From: Xiphydria camelus | Lineage: Eukaryota > Arthropoda > Insecta > Hymenoptera > Xiphydriidae | Direction: 5' to 3' | Length of the DNA: 64,000 bases | Assembly: GCA_963678675.1 (NCBI GenBank) | Contig: OY783193.1 | Span: forward strand, 35,998,430 to 36,062,429 | Shown here: positions 12,706 through 26,311 of the stretch, in pieces | How the letters are laid out: every line of letters starts with the position of its first letter | Numbering within the stretch: position 1 is the stretch's first letter | Notes under the pieces: generated by a model | Database searches by the model: none | Told to the model about the DNA's origin: nothing | What the model saw: the letters and a program-made list of their open reading frames with translations, nothing else | Made by a program: the position numbers and the translations under genes

Positions 12706-14103
12706 TTACAAGCAAAGAAATCGAGATGTGTAGACGATCGGCAGTGGAATTTTCGGTCAATTCATGCGGCAACGACTTTCCTTCTTTTTCAATCTTTCCC
12801 ATGGCATGTTGACATCGTGAAATTGTTGATTCGTATCGACTTCGAGCTGTTGAGTTAATTCTCAGAGCATTTCAGTAGGGTTTTCTTCCAATAGAGCTTG
12901 CAGTTGTTCATCTTCGAACTTCTTTGTCAGACCTAGCCGTTGTTTGTCGTGAATATCACAATTTCCACTATTGAAGCGACGAAATCAGTTTCTCTACATG
13001 CTGTTTCCGATGGAGCAGATTCAGCATAAGTTTGCACGAGTAATTGATGAGCTGCGGCAGCACTTTTTTTTTTAAATCTGAATAGTGTAGAAGTACACAT
13101 CGAAAAAACAATTTGTCGCGTTCCATTTTCTCAGGTTATAGACATAGACTTGTATTATAACCAAAAATGGCATTTTAATGACTAATGAGAAATGTTCATA
13201 ATTTTGAGTGATACGAAAAGTATTAATCGCTGCGCACGACATAAGTAGTTAGAGCAGCGGCTTTCGGTGAAACCTCCTGATACGTTCCTCTCGCAGAGTC
13301 ACTGAATATTTATAAATGCATTTTCACCCCTTCTCACCCCCTCACGTTTCGCGAACTCGCTTTGTCCCCTCCGGCGTCTATGTTTTTCCGCGCTCTCAGC
13401 GGCCGCGATTCCCGGAGCGACTGAAGAAAAAACGCGTCTCACCAGTTCGTCCGTACCTCTTCGGAGGCATCAGCTGAGTCGTCGGAAAGAACTTCTCGAT
13501 AGAGATCAAAAGAAATAATCCAACCGGGATCCCACCGACGGCAATTCTATCATAAGAGAGAAGGGAGAAAGGGGGGGGGTGGAATCTCGCGTCTCTACCA
13601 TCTCAAGGTATAACCGCAAGCTCCTCTTCCACCATCCACCGGCTTCCTCGTCAGAAGGCGGAAGCCCGAGGAACGTTCTTTTTTTTTTGTCAATTCGACA
13701 CGACATCGCGGTTGGGCAAAGTCAACCCGCTGATTGATATTTCGCAAAGATCCGGTCCGGGCTATAGGGGGTTCAAAGTAAAATTACTCTGCCGTCGATC
13801 GTTCGGAAAAGCTCTCCCGGCTTCGTCTCCAGGGACGACCTCTACGGAAAGACGGGTCGCTCGGGTCCCTTGGGCGCGCGATGCGTAGGCCGGTACGGTA
13901 TCCACTGTCGTGTTTATCCCGGGAGGAGGGTGATTCGCTCTGTCAAGGAATTTCCGAGCTGGAACGTTCTATATGGCGCGCGGTGTACGCGGGGGATTTG
14001 GGGAAAGACGCGCGTACCTATAGATTACATTTACGTATAGGAAGAAAGTCTGTGCATTAGGCTCGTGCAATTTTTCCTTTCCGATATCGCACATCCCAAA
14101 AAA
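12706..14103. other. no gene seen
   Basis: AT-rich to about 13250, then GC-richer with G and T homopolymers (13570-13580 and 13679-13688). Only short frames without recognisable domains. Confidence 0.4.
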
Positions 14104-14312
14104 AAAAGTGTAATAAGTCCAAATTTCTCCCTTTTCAGTTTTCTCGCGAAATGAATACCAAGTCTAGTAGGCTTGCCTCGTGGAAAACTGTGACAAAGTC
14201 AGTTTTACTATTTAGTTTAGTTTTACTATTTACTATTTACTATTTCGTCAGTTTTACTATTTTATTTCGCGAGAAAACCGAAAAGGGAACAATTTTGACT
14301 TATTACACTTTT
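14104..14312. mobile_element. MITE with about 47-bp terminal inverted repeats
   Basis: The left arm aaaagtgtaataagtcc through tttctcgcgaaat is the reverse complement of the right arm atttcgcgagaaaac through tgacttattacactttt. The loop holds repeated ttttactattta words. It has no coding capacity. Confidence 0.8.
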
Positions 14313-14494
14313 CTTCGACAGACGATGTCGAAGTTTTACGACGTTCATAATTTAAAAATCTTTAAAACGAAATCCAACTAACATTCTAATTCATAAATAA
14401 AGAAAAAGCGATAGTTTGTAGGAATGAACTCATTCGTTGAATTCGATAACTTTGATCAATTTTCCAGTTAACATTTGTTGCAACAATATTCCTA

Positions 14495-14915
14495 CACGGA
14501 GGAAAGTGAATTTAAAATGATGAGCATTGATGATTGGATGCTTGAATTCTGACACTCTACGTACCCTTTGTATGGCGTTACGTACGCTTAATATGCCGCT
14601 GTAGTGGCAGCCCAAAATTATGAAAAATATTACCATACAGAATAGCATTTCATTATCTGTGTATAGCAAACATTAATCTAATGCAGTATATTTTAAGATA
14701 ACTTGGCATTTTGCAATACAGCCTTGTAAATTATCTGAAATTCTGCAATATCATATTAATTCTTATCATATGTGCCGAGAATGAAATGCTATTCCGTATG
14801 GCAATATTTTTTATAATTTTATAGTTTTCACTAGAGCGCCATGCAAAGGGCATACGGGGTGCCAGAATTCGGGCATCCAATGCTTATTGCCACTTCAACT
14901 TCATTATTCTCCGTG
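14495..14915. mobile_element. CACGGAGG MITE with long terminal inverted repeats and TA duplication
   Basis: A 421-bp element. CACGGAGGAAAGTG at the left pairs with the reverse complement of the right end ATTCTCCGTG. Inverted similarity extends about 90 bp inward (tgatgattggatgcttgaat against attcgggcatccaatgctta). It is flanked by TA at 14493-14494 and 14916-14917. Confidence 0.85.
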
Positions 14916-16437
14916 TATGCGAAAGCCGTATAAGAATCTCATTTAAAAAAACATCGTACGACCGCGAACCACCGCTCATTGTCAGACGTGCCGTCTACCA
15001 CCTCGACGTAAGAAAACACGGGCGACGCGAAACGAACTCTCAATATGCATCGGCTTACATGCATCCTACATGCCCTCACGTTCTCCGCTCTCACCCCACT
15101 CTTACGTAACCTGACACAGGGAGCAGGGATTAGGCATATCGACCTATTTCGAGAGGATCGAAGCGGCGTAAAATACGTTACGTGATATGGGTACCCCGCC
15201 GTGGAGGTACGTGCACGTACGTACCACATACGTGTTACCAAGTCGAGGCGAGTGTGAGTGCGATCGCGCTCTTGCACGTAGGTATAATACCTTCCCGCAT
15301 ACTGTCCCACACGTGTGCCCCGTTACGTAAGTACAAACCGCGCGCCTACTGCACTGGCTTGTAAGGTAACCCGCGTGTTACACACATTGCCGCGGTCGCC
15401 TAAAGGCACCCTCCGCGGCAATTCGAGTCTGCGTATCGAGTACGCGAATGTGCACGGAACGACACACGTGCGCGGGAGGGGGGTGGCACGCCGAGGCACC
15501 ACCCACGCATAACCGAAGCTTCGGCGGGGTCTCGAGCTTGCAAGTTTAATATTCGGGAGGATCCTCCCCATATTTTAGGCGGGATCTCCGCTATTTTCAT
15601 TATCTACTCCGACCTTCTCTGTGCCGAGCGCGCGCGCGCGTGAGGGTAATTGGTTCCGCGGCGGGCGAAATTGGGCCGGCGACGGCGGGGGAAGGGGGCG
15701 GCAGAAGAGGCAGAGTCAAGGGGCGCCGCGTTAGGAAATTCAATAGGCCGTTATAAAAGTTATTAAAATTCGTTTAAAGGTATCGAGTTTGGCCGGGCCG
15801 TTGCGCGCTAACCGCTACGGGGTGCGAAGGGGCCATTAGGATCCCGCGAACCTCGAGGAAGAAGGTCGAGGGGCCGGTTTACATTTGCATGAGGCCAACG
15901 AACCGCGCTATTAACACCGCGGTGCTCGCGTATCCTCCCCGCGCGGGATTATGGAAAAATAACGAGGGACGATGATCTTTTCGTTTTTTTTTTCTCGGGA
16001 CCTCGATAAGGCGAGGCGAGACCATAGGGTTTATAGGAAAATGGTCGCATATGGGGTTAGGATGAGAACACTCATCTTAACATTGGGGCTGAGGAGCCAA
16101 GAGGAGCTTTCTTTATGATCTCAGTGATGCAAAATTACACATTTGGGGGTTTTATCTCTTTCTGCTTTTCGTGATTAGATTTTTCAGTTTTAGATATTTT
16201 TGACCGATTTTTTAACGGAGACGTTAACATTCTTCAAAGGTTCGAAAACTCGGGAGTGGACGATGTCCTTTTTTATTTTCCTTGTAGGGGAAGTTGGGGC
16301 ATATTGATAAGGGAAGTCGGCCCCTCGTTTTCATTATTTTCGATGGCAATTTGTTTGGTTTAGATTCGTGAATTTTGGAGTCATTATTAATTAAATTTTA
16401 AATTGATACACGAAGAGAAGGATATGCTAATCATTCT
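14916..16437. other. CpG-rich block with a possible regulatory segment, no gene called
   Basis: CpG-rich from about 14940 to 16020 with frames open on both strands, then AT-rich. The segment 15730-15930 alternates short AT-rich words with GC-rich DNA and includes an ATTTGCAT octamer (POU-domain consensus) at 15883-15890. That is suggestive of, but not proof of, a regulatory element. Confidence 0.35.
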
Positions 16438-16620
16438 TATACTGGATAATAGATTTTATATTTCTGGGGAAGTATTGCGTTTATTGCTTCACTGTGTGAT
16501 AACAATTGACATAAATCTAATGAACTTCACCAAACGTACCTAGGTATGTCAAATATCGTCACACAGTAAAGCAATGAACGCAATACTTTCACCAAGATGT
16601 CAAATTTATTATCCAGTATA
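16438..16620. mobile_element. MITE with about 64-bp terminal inverted repeats
   Basis: tatactggataatagatttt at the left pairs with aaatttattatccagtata at the right. The arms share gtattgcgtttattgctt / aagcaatgaacgcaatac, and tcactgtgtgata / atcgtcacacagt. Confidence 0.85.
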
Positions 16621-17739
16621 ACAGTGTGTGATTAATATATTCTTCTTTCCATGGAAATTATAGATGAATGGAAGAATATATGACTACATACGTCAATGTG
16701 TGAGCTTGTTAATTTATCAAAAACAGAGGCCAACCAGGAGAGATTTGCAATATCTCGCGTACGTAGTTAAGGGTTAAGAAATACAATTTACAATCCACCA
16801 AAAACAGCCTTGTGACAGTAAAACGAAAGAAGTGACAATAATTCGATATCGACGTCAATTACGCAGAATCGCAATTCACAATTCTCATTCAATTTACCTC
16901 CTACCGCATCTTTTTCGACATTCCACAACGAAAACACCGCACACAACTTGTTAGAAAGAAAATACGAGGCAATCTACGTTCATCTCAGCACCATCCCGAT
17001 TCGACGCAAGACGCAAGACGGTCGTTGACCTCTGTGAAGTCTCATAACGACCCTCAACGATTCTCAAGATCGAAAAGCTCGAGCTTGTACCACGGTCGGG
17101 TGCATTATCCCCGGCGAAACAGGATTGGATGAGCTTCCTCTATATAACGGCCGTGTCGTTAACACCTAATAATGGCCATTCTTGCGCGGGTCAGCGACTT
17201 TCCGATAACCGAAGAAGAGGGGGGGGGGGACGTCGGTGCACGGTTTACGCGGCGAGTTTTACCGCCGGCCGTATTGTTAAACTTTGACCACCCTCGTATA
17301 AGCGCGACCTTTACGCCGGTGCTTTAAACGCCGCCGACCGGAATACTCGACGTATGACCCTGGCTGCACAATTTCCTTGCGGGTGGACTCCCTACATAAC
17401 AGGGGTTGTGCAGCGCTTCGAGTTCTCCGTTCGGATCGCGCCTTCCGCGGGAACGGCGCGATCGCCTGAATAATATTGTGGATCCGGGTGGCGAGTATAC
17501 GTGTCCTGGCGAAGGCCTTTTGGCGATGTTCGACCGTCGTTATCCGTAGCCGATGCTATATTATATGCGTGTGAATATGCGAGTGCAATAGCCGGGTCGA
17601 AATTCGAGGTGACGGTGGGAATTTGGGGTTACGGATTGTCGATAAATAGCGCTGGCAATGGTCCCTCGGGCTTCGAAATGCCATAGGGCCGAAATTCGTA
17701 GTAAATCTGTCCATCGAATTGTTCATACGTGTTAGATAA
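16621..17739. other. no gene seen
   Basis: AT-rich to about 17000, then CpG-rich with a G run at 17220-17229. No frame with recognisable content. Confidence 0.4.
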
Positions 17740-18130
17740 CACGGAGAAACTCAAACAGTAAATTTTACCATATTCAGCAGTAAAAAAAAGTCCACACACT
17801 GAAAAAGGTATTTAGCTAATCCAGCTATATTTCTGGCTGCCTCAGACACAACTAGAAAAATATTTCTAGCGTAGCAAGAATTCTTGCTATTGCGAAGAAA
17901 ATTATCACTGCAAAATTACTATAATTTTCTAGTTGTGGCCAAATTTTTTTGAGTGCATAGCACTTTCCGGGGAATGTATTCCGTAGAACAGTAAAATTCG
18001 TTTAGTAATAGTAAAGTATATTGAATAACAATTAAATGCACTGAATGTACAGTAAAGTATACTATTCTGTTCAGCAAATTTCCCGGAAAGTGCCATGTGG
18101 GCCTTTTTTACTGCTAAAAATGGTAAAATC
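17740..18130. mobile_element. inverted-repeat MITE carrying a nested MITE
   Basis: Arms attttaccatattcagcagt and actgctaaaaatggtaaaat are reverse complements. Inverted similarity runs on through agtccaca/tgtgggcc and gcactttccgggg/cccggaaagtgc. The left arm is split at 17796 by the element 17797-17955. Removing it restores pairing exactly. Outer limits are approximate. Confidence 0.8.
17797..17955. mobile_element. CACTG MITE (cagccagaaatatag family), nested copy
   Basis: A 159-bp element from CACTGAAAAAGG to TTTTTTTGAGTG. It is flanked by CA on both sides (17795-17796 and 17956-17957). A reverse-oriented relative lies at 48671-48837 and shares gctgcctcagacacaactag and gcaagaattc. The uninterrupted opposite arm of the host acts as the empty site. 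Confidence 0.9.
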
Positions 18131-20450
18131 GATAGCGCAACCATATAATACCTACTACACCGAGAGAAATAATTACAGATATTAAAATTCGATTCGAAAT
18201 ACTTCGATTCAGGTATTCACACACTTTACTACGACGTAATCTTTTTGAAACAAGAAAAAAAACAACGGCTTTCAATGCAACCTCCTAATACATCTATTCC
18301 GGGCTCAAGAACACCTTCATTGGAACAAGAAATTCTTTCTCCGCGAAAAAAAAAAAAAAACAATTACTCGAGCCTATCAAATATTGTCTTGCACGAAGAA
18401 AACCGTAGCTTCATCCTGAAAATTATATTATGCGTTTCTGATTGAAGGCACTTGTTTAGCACCGGTAATTAATTTCTTTCGGTATGCAATAATAATAACA
18501 ACGAAGCTCGACGAAGCGCAGGAAGCGTCCGAGAGCTCCACCGCTAAAGGACCCACCCGTGCAAACGTCCCCGCGGCGAAGCCCCTGTAGGTACGTTTCC
18601 CCGCGCGCGACTCGACGTCCGTCGCGTACCGCTAAATCGTCGCGTGTTTCGCCGTAAATCTGAAACTCAGCCCGCCGTAACTCGCGTCCAATTCCGTCGC
18701 GGTCGCGGCAACGTCCACGCGAGAATCGCCTTGTCGGTGCGGATTTAGCCGCGCAGAAATCGAGCGTGTACGTATAGCGCGCACGTAGGTATGTATATGT
18801 ACACAGGGCAGAAGAGAGGAAGGCAATAATGGCAGTTCGTGCTCGCGGGTCAGCTTGCCGTTATATCCGCGCGCTCTCTGTAACGGCGCGGTGAATGTGT
18901 GTGGCCGCGTGTGAATAACTCGTAGAGAATGGACGATGGCCTGTCAAGATGAGGCGGACGGACGGGCGAATGGACGCGCGCACGGATGGGAGAACGGCGC
19001 GTCGCGAGCTCATCGGTGCCTCCTCGGCGTTGCGCGGATACAACGGACTCGTATCTCGCGCCCCGCCCTCGAATTCGCGCTTCTTTCGTTATTGCGTCGC
19101 GGTGTTTTCATTTCGCGCGAGAGTCTCTCGCTTTGAGAGAGATCTCCCCGAGTCCCGTTGCTTTTCTTTCCTCGCTTTCCAGTTTGACGATACTTTGCGG
19201 CGATCCGCGCTTGCAAATCGATACTTCCACCGAGATTAGAAGCTATAACCTGTGCGTAGATGTCGAGGGTTGCCGTTCGCTCGCCCAACTTCCGGGGAGA
19301 AGCGGGTCTATATTTGCGGGGGTGAATTTTTCCGCCGGTAATAAATATTATAGAATAAAGTTGAGTTGGGAAAGTTTGCGAGCGTCGTAGAGCGAGTTAC
19401 GCCTCGCGGGGTGCCGCGTTAGATGGAAACAATATGATAAATCGAAAGAAATAATAATACATCAAGCCCCGCGCAAATTGGATAAAGTCGTGTACATAAA
19501 TGAATTTTACGCGTATATATGCGGGAACGCCGCGCGCATACGGGATACGCCTACTGCCGTGTGTGTGCCGTAAATAAATACTTACTTACGTGGGAGCCCC
19601 AGCTGTGAACGAGGCCGAACGCGACTCGAAAAAAATATGGTAGTTATTACCAATGGAAACGATACGCGTTACGATGTGCCGCGGGTATTATTCCGGAACG
19701 AATGGTCATCCCCGTTCTCGCGTTGTAAAATGTGCCGGGTGAAACAAAGGCCCGTTTGCAGAGAGGTACATACACGGATTAATTGTTTGCAAGTTTGCGC
19801 GATGAATTTTGCTTCTACAATTCGAGGCACTAAATGATGAGTTGTGCATTCGTGAGGGAACCATGCAAATTCGGTTCGATAATGAAAAGATATTGAGCTG
19901 TGAATATCATAATCTGTATGTTTTTGATCCTCATTTGTAATACTATTTGTGTGATAATTAAGCACAATAAATGTGTTATTATTCATTTGAATGAAATTTA
20001 ATTCAAGGATAATGAAGTGCGATTGATAATAATTTAACTCCTATTATTATTGTTCCTCTACGAATGTTCGCATAATTTCCCATTTATCCTATTTACTCCT
20101 CCCGAGCAGGGGGTGAGCTCCTCTACAAGATATATTTTTATTATAATATATTGATTACAATCAATCGCGTTAAAAAATTTCTCCTGCGCTTTTTCCTTCC
20201 CGCACTTTTCGACCAATTCGGTCTTTCCATAAAGAAATGTTGCTATTTTAAAATTCAGTTTGTAATCTGTGTACACATTTAATATCACGTAAAAATGAAG
20301 ATTTCCGAAAGAATAATCATTGCGCCAGAGATGCACTTATGTACCAAGCAACGAATGCGAGAGCGATAAACTTACAGCGCGATGACGTAGCTGCATTTAA
20401 AAATGTCGTTCTTCAATTTAAATAAGGACAAACAAGAAAAATGAAAAAAT
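18131..20450. other. no gene seen
   Basis: Starts with a CACCGAGAGAA end at about 18158 that may be a MITE fragment, and a 16-base A run near 18346. 18480-19440 is CpG-rich with overlapping frames, some repeating ATGGACGG-like words at 18960-18990. 19440-20450 is mostly AT-rich. Confidence 0.4.
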
Positions 20451-23258
20451 ACCTATAAAGTAAGGAATTTTATCAAAATTGCTCGAACTTGCAATAAAAG
20501 AAATTTGTGAGAAAACCGAATTAAGAGTCGCGCTGAAAGTTCCGTGCGATACCTTTCTCTCTTCCCCTCGTCTTGTGAATCGTCGTCATCGCAAATGGCA
20601 TTTGCATTGCGTCGCTCCCCCGGCGCCAGCGCAATTCGGTCCTCGAGACTTTCAGCACCGACGCTTCTCTGTACTGTACACACGGTCTCTCGTCACATTT
20701 TTCTCTTCGTCCCTCTCTCGGAGTTTTAAATCCCTCGAAATACATGCCGGGCTCTGTACATACATACACGTACCCCACGCCTCTACAGGCCGTGCCGATT
20801 TCGTCCGTGGCGAGTAAAATAATTGCGTTAAGTCGGATTAGGCGGGGTGCCCTACTATACACTCCGTTCGCTCGCGGAGACCTACCGGAGGGTGCGGGGG
20901 GTGGGGTGTACCTCTATACCTCACCAGCTTTTCCACGCCGAACTCCGAGAGCATTTCGCGCACATTCTAATCCCGTCGAGTTACCCACTCACCTTATTAG
21001 AAAACTGCCGATTCTCGACTGCTCATAAACGGTGTCTCGGAAATTGCGAAAAAGGAATTAATCATTTTTGCGTACGGCTTTAGCAAAGGGTTATGAGTAT
21101 TAGGTATGCAATGAGTAATAATAACTAATCGTGGGAAAAAACCGAAAGGGAGTGAAAACAAAATTCAACGCTCACGATCAATGTCAGATTGTTGGTACCA
21201 AACTCAGGATATCGTTGCATGAGCAAAATAAGGGTCGTTTCTCGTCAGTAAAAATACCATCGAATCGTGGCGACGACTAGCCACGAGGATTTTCCTCTCA
21301 AAAACAATTTTTCACCGCAAAAGTGAATTGCTCAAGGAAGTGCTAATAGCCAATTGCGGATCTCTCGAACCGCGATGCTCGCGCTTATGAGTGTAACGGA
21401 CAATCAGACTCTCGCGCGAATAGAAGTTCCACGGCGCTCGTAGGTGCGCGAAACGACGAGAGGGAAAGGTGATTCGACGCGACGCAGAAGGAGGCGGGGA
21501 GGAGGGGCTGTAGGTAAGCCGCAGACATTACGAGCATTCACGCGGGCTAAACGAGGAAAACTTGAGAATTTCCATCCAGCCGTCCAAAGAAACTTCCATT
21601 ATCACCGGCAATTCCAACGAATCTCCATTTGTAAGAGGAACGACGTTATTATTACGGCGCGGCGCTCGGCCGTAGCCCACGGCGGCCCACCCCGCTCTTT
21701 CGCAGAAATGAGAAATTATAATTTCCGCGATAATTCGCACGCGCGCGCGCGCGCGCTTACCGGCGACGATAAGAAAAAAGAAAAGCGGAAAATCATCAGC
21801 TCCCTCGTTCTTCGTCGTCGTCGCCGCTCTCTCGTTACGAGTTAACAATTGCCCGCCCTGTGCGCGAGGGGTAGTTCCGCGAGGAGCTTTCATCGTGTCG
21901 CGCCGCACTCTTTCCGTTGTCGTTCGTAATCCGGCGCTCCACTTTCGTCCCGTCGGGTGGGTGTCCCTTTACGTTGCACGTTGATTCCTCGCGACGCTGG
22001 CGCGTCGACGGGGGGCTTGTTCGCAGCGAAGCGGCAAATTCGTTCGTCTCTCCGATGAAGTGGTATAGGAGGAAGTGGCGTTTTCTTTCGAGGGATTGCG
22101 GAGTCGCCGGGGAAACCTCGCGGGAAAAGGATATATGATGGTATCACTCTCGTTCTTACATGGTAATAGGTAGAAGTTTTGATTTATTGGACGATTCAAT
22201 GTCGCGGTTCTTTTCGGATATCTGCTATAGGACGACTTTCACTTCATTGTTTGACAATGGTTGGCGTATGAAGGAAAATCTGTGCACGCTGTTTAAGAAA
22301 AACTTTAGTAAATTTAATACAGTACAATTATATAAAGCTTTTATCCCCAGTAATACCTGATTAATTGATTATGAAAATGAATACTCTCCTGTGAAATTTG
22401 TTAAATATTTGTTGAAATTTATATACAAATAGCTATATATATTAAATTTAATACAAAATTTATGTGGGAATGTGTTAATGTTCGTAATCACGTTATATAT
22501 GGTTGTGTAATAAGTTTAATATAAGTTTCTATTATAGCGTAATAAATGATCGTAAATAGGTACTCGCGTCGAAGAATTCAAAACTGCTGTACGAGTGTGA
22601 GTGTGATGAGTGATTACGATATTCTTCTTTTCGTTATCAGACGTCGTCGGACGTTATACAGTCGCGTGATCGGTTCGACGATGTAGATTTTGAATCGTCC
22701 TGTATACTCGTATACAAAGACGCCTTAACACCCATGCAAATCCTTCAAATGGAAATCCGACGTGCCGAGATGCTCTTCAATGTTGCCCGTAGCAACGACG
22801 GTCGACAATGAGCGAGTCAAAAGAATCGAGAATCGTTTGATCAATCGTATCGATCATAACGTTCGTTGCACCGCAAAGCGGGAGCGTGGAATTGATCGTC
22901 GATGCAGCGAAAGCTGAACGAGCGCGACGCGCAACGCACACTTTTCAACCGTGGTCGCTCGGAAGCGGCTTCCTCGCTTTTCCACCTGCAAAGTGCCAAT
23001 TACGTTGCAAATCGCGCGTCGCGTATACCGCGTCCCGCAGTTTGCATTGCGGCCATTAGTTTCATGCACGAGTTTGCATATGTTCACGCGGCGGGTTTAT
23101 AAAGCCACGGCTTTGAACGACGGGAGCCGAAAAAGCTTTGCCAACATTATGTATGTTTCAGCGAGGATGTCGATATACGTGAAATCGGATCGTCGTTAAT
23201 TTTGCATTTCGTTCTATAAATTGTATATTGTAGACATTTTTTTAGCGTATATATACGT
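20451..23258. other. mixed composition, no supported gene
   Basis: CpG-rich stretches at about 20540-21030, 21400-22140 and 22620-23190 alternate with AT-rich DNA. A (GC)n tract is at 21738-21757. The string gtcgccggtaagcg on the minus strand near 21764 looks like a donor, but no exon supports it. Confidence 0.4.
21738..21757. repeat. (CG)n simple repeat
   Basis: About ten alternating C and G dinucleotides, a potential Z-DNA tract. Confidence 0.9.
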
Positions 23259-23496
23259 ACATAGAGAAAATAGGTTATTAATAGTTAATAAGTATAATTT
23301 CAAATACAGCGAAAGAAATATAGCGTCAGAACAGGAAAATATAGGTATGTTAATTATTAGAATGTTTATTTCATTCAAACAGCAAGTGTGTCAAATATAC
23401 ATCATAATAGTTAATGAATATTTGCTTGGTCTAAAAAAATATTTGTTTCGCCATATCCAGGCAACCATCTATTAACTATACGAGTAAACTGTGTAT
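23259..23496. mobile_element. palindromic MITE, near-complete copy
   Basis: acatagagaaaataggtta through tatttcaaatacagcgaaa-type words, ttaattattagaatgttta, gttaatgaatatttgcttgg, tttgtttcgccatatcc and aactgtgta follow the consensus order of the CACTGAGAAAAC family. The ends have drifted. Confidence 0.75.
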
Positions 23497-25732
23497 AGAT
23501 GGATAGTCGGATGCATTTTATTGTGCTGATACTGCATACTGCGTTGGAGAAGTGGCATGATTTTTAAATATTCGGTATAGAAATGAAATCCTTTAAACCC
23601 GTTTCATATTTATTTGCATATTTCCTACCTCGTATAAATTGGTAAATAATTGCAGTCTTCCGTGAAGACTTATAGGAAACTACAGGTACTTTTAAATGTA
23701 TATTTCAAAATTTTAACTTGAATACAGAAAAAATACTGCTGTTATTAAAAAAAAAAAACTATAATCTCTTTTTTCAAAATGTATTAATTCAAAATCTTCA
23801 ACTGACAATATTAATTAACATTTTAAACGTTGCTGGAGTATAAATTATACCTAGTCGATGCGGCATTTTTTCTCACTTTATATGCCATAATTAATATTTA
23901 TCATAATAACAGGAATGGTAACAATCGTAAAAGAAATGAAAAGATCAGAATTGCAATACACGATTCTACAGAAAAATTCTACCCCCGATATGAGCTCGAG
24001 ACAAATTGCATTTATGCGTCATTGCGGAGCACTTTCCTTTCGGAGCACAGTTGACTGCTGCCATCTCGCGCGTTCGAACTTTCCCTCGATTCCTTATTCC
24101 GAGATGACGTCGCCCGCGTTCCGCTATCAAAACGCAGTCACGCAGGTCAATTGAACGTCGCGCAAGCTCGCGGAGAAAAGTCTCCGGGGGTGGTGGGTGG
24201 AGAGGGGGTGATGTTCCTTCGGGAATTTTCATTCCGCGCGGAAACTCGGCAATATTGAACGCAATCCCTTTCGATCTTTTCCGACAAATCGCGCTTCGAA
24301 CTACGTACCTACATGTCGTCAATTTTATGCACGCGTAGTCGGACGCATCGCTTTTATTGCAATTTTATCTCCTCGTATCTTCGCGTGAATTTCGCTGTAC
24401 ATTGAAACGTTATTACGTATCTATAATTATTTCTTTTTTTTAGAAGTTGTTCAAAACTTCTTGCTGAGCACTGCAAATTTACAATATTCAATTACCCCTA
24501 TGAGTATTTAAAAATTAATATATCTACATAAATATGAACCTATAAGAGGATATTTATTAAGTTTTTAATTAAGTTTGCGCACTCATCTGATTAATTATAT
24601 ACAAGCACGACTGTGAAAACTTTAGTTAACAACTTATTATTTAAATCATTCAAAAATATTTCATAGATATCGATCTACGTTAAAGTATCATTTGACCGAA
24701 TAAGTACTTTTGTTTGATGCAGATAGATTTCACCATATAGGTTTATATTTAATTGGACATATCTATCGTTTTTCTATAAGCATAAAGTCGACGATTTTTG
24801 AAATAAAATATCGTAAATGTCATTCAATCGAATATTGTCTCCCATTGAAATACATTGTTACAATTTCCTTCGAAAGTAATTTGATACTATATCAGAGTCT
24901 ATGACATTAAAACAATACGCTGCCACTAAAAGTTTCATTCTTACTTCTTTCGTTACGTAACTTAAGGCGCCCCCGACGTTAACTCGGACGCGCGTTTCGA
25001 GAAATTTCTTCAAATATCGACATCGCTCTCCAAGTTACTCCGAACGTCGAAGCAACCCCCCTACAGTTTACGGTACCTCTGTAACCGTGGGTGACTTGCA
25101 CCTACATACCCCGCTTCCGCTCAACTCCGCATCAAGCGAGTCTTCCGCTCTGAAGTAACGCGGAACTTTGTCGCTCGTCGCGTCGATAAAAAAATCCACC
25201 GAAAAGTTTCGCTATCAAAACGTCGTTGCGGATCGACCGAGCGTTTCTTTCATCGAGGGCACGTCGTCGTTTCTTCAGAATTTCTTTACGACCGAGTAAC
25301 TCCGCGGAACGACACCGTTAGCCGCGATAGGTGCACCTTACAATGCATCGTCTGCCGCGCCGCGGCTGTAAATAGGTGTACCGCATTCGTCCTCGCAAGT
25401 GCATCTGTCTGTACGGGGCGGTTGTAAAGCGACTTGTGCGAGTTCGGAACTTAAGTTTTATCTTCCAGATGACTCGAGCAGTAATGCACGAGTTGTGTTG
25501 ACACGATAGGGAAATCGTGATAATACTTTCGTGAATTTTCTCAGTGCTTTTAGAGCATCTTAAACAATTCGTATGTCGTGGGAAAAATTGCGATCGTCAC
25601 AAATTTGAGTGTGAACGTTTCTAAAACTACTTGACGAATGTGTTTCTCCTCGCACACATCTCCTTTCCTTAATTCGTGACGAATTATTTCGAAGCCTTTA
25701 TCATCCTTAGATGGTCATATAAATTGCTGACT
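23497..25732. other. no gene seen
   Basis: AT-rich except for CpG-rich segments at about 24050-24320 and 24950-25450. Short A and T homopolymers. No recognisable coding content. Confidence 0.4.
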
Positions 25733-25734
25733 AT

Positions 25735-26308
25735 ACAGGGTGTTTATTAAGTACTTGTACAAACATTAAAGGGTGATTCTTTGACTAATTTTAAGATAAA
25801 AAGTGCATATAAACATGGGTCCGCAATGGCTTGGTTTTTGAGATACAGGGTTGTACCTGAATTTAATTAACCATAACTTTTTTGTGTCGCACTGTATGTC
25901 ATTTGTGACAAGGCAGACCTATTCTCCATTCAATTGTACATACAAAAGGTACTCTTAGTACTTGTCGTTAAAAGCAGCCGTTTTGCATAAAAACTGGTTT
26001 AAAGCTAAACTTGCGCTGGAATTTCTTAAGTTTGCTCATTTCCGAGTTCAGTTTTATTAGTTATATAGTTTATTCAGTTTTACATTTTAGTTTCTCGTCA
26101 TCAACACACCCAGTATCCTAAATTTCGTTCAATTGCCATGTTATTGAACAACAATATTAATCAAAAAGTCAAATAAAATATTTTTTTGGACGCCCTGTAT
26201 CTCAAAAACCAAGCCATTGTGGACCCGTGTTTATATGAACTTTTTATCTTAAACTTAGTCAAAGAATCACCCTTTAAAGTTTGTACAAGTACTTAATAAA
26301 CATCCTGT
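25735..26308. mobile_element. ACAGGGTG element with about 118-bp terminal inverted repeats, copy 1
   Basis: Left acagggtgtttattaagtac and right gtacttaataaacatcctgt are reverse complements. Pairing continues through agggtgattctttgactaa and ccaagccatt to a second acaggg at the arm base. Flanks are TAT on the left and ATA on the right, so a 2-bp duplication is likely but ambiguous. The inside is non-coding. Confidence 0.9.
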
Positions 26309-26311
26309 ATA

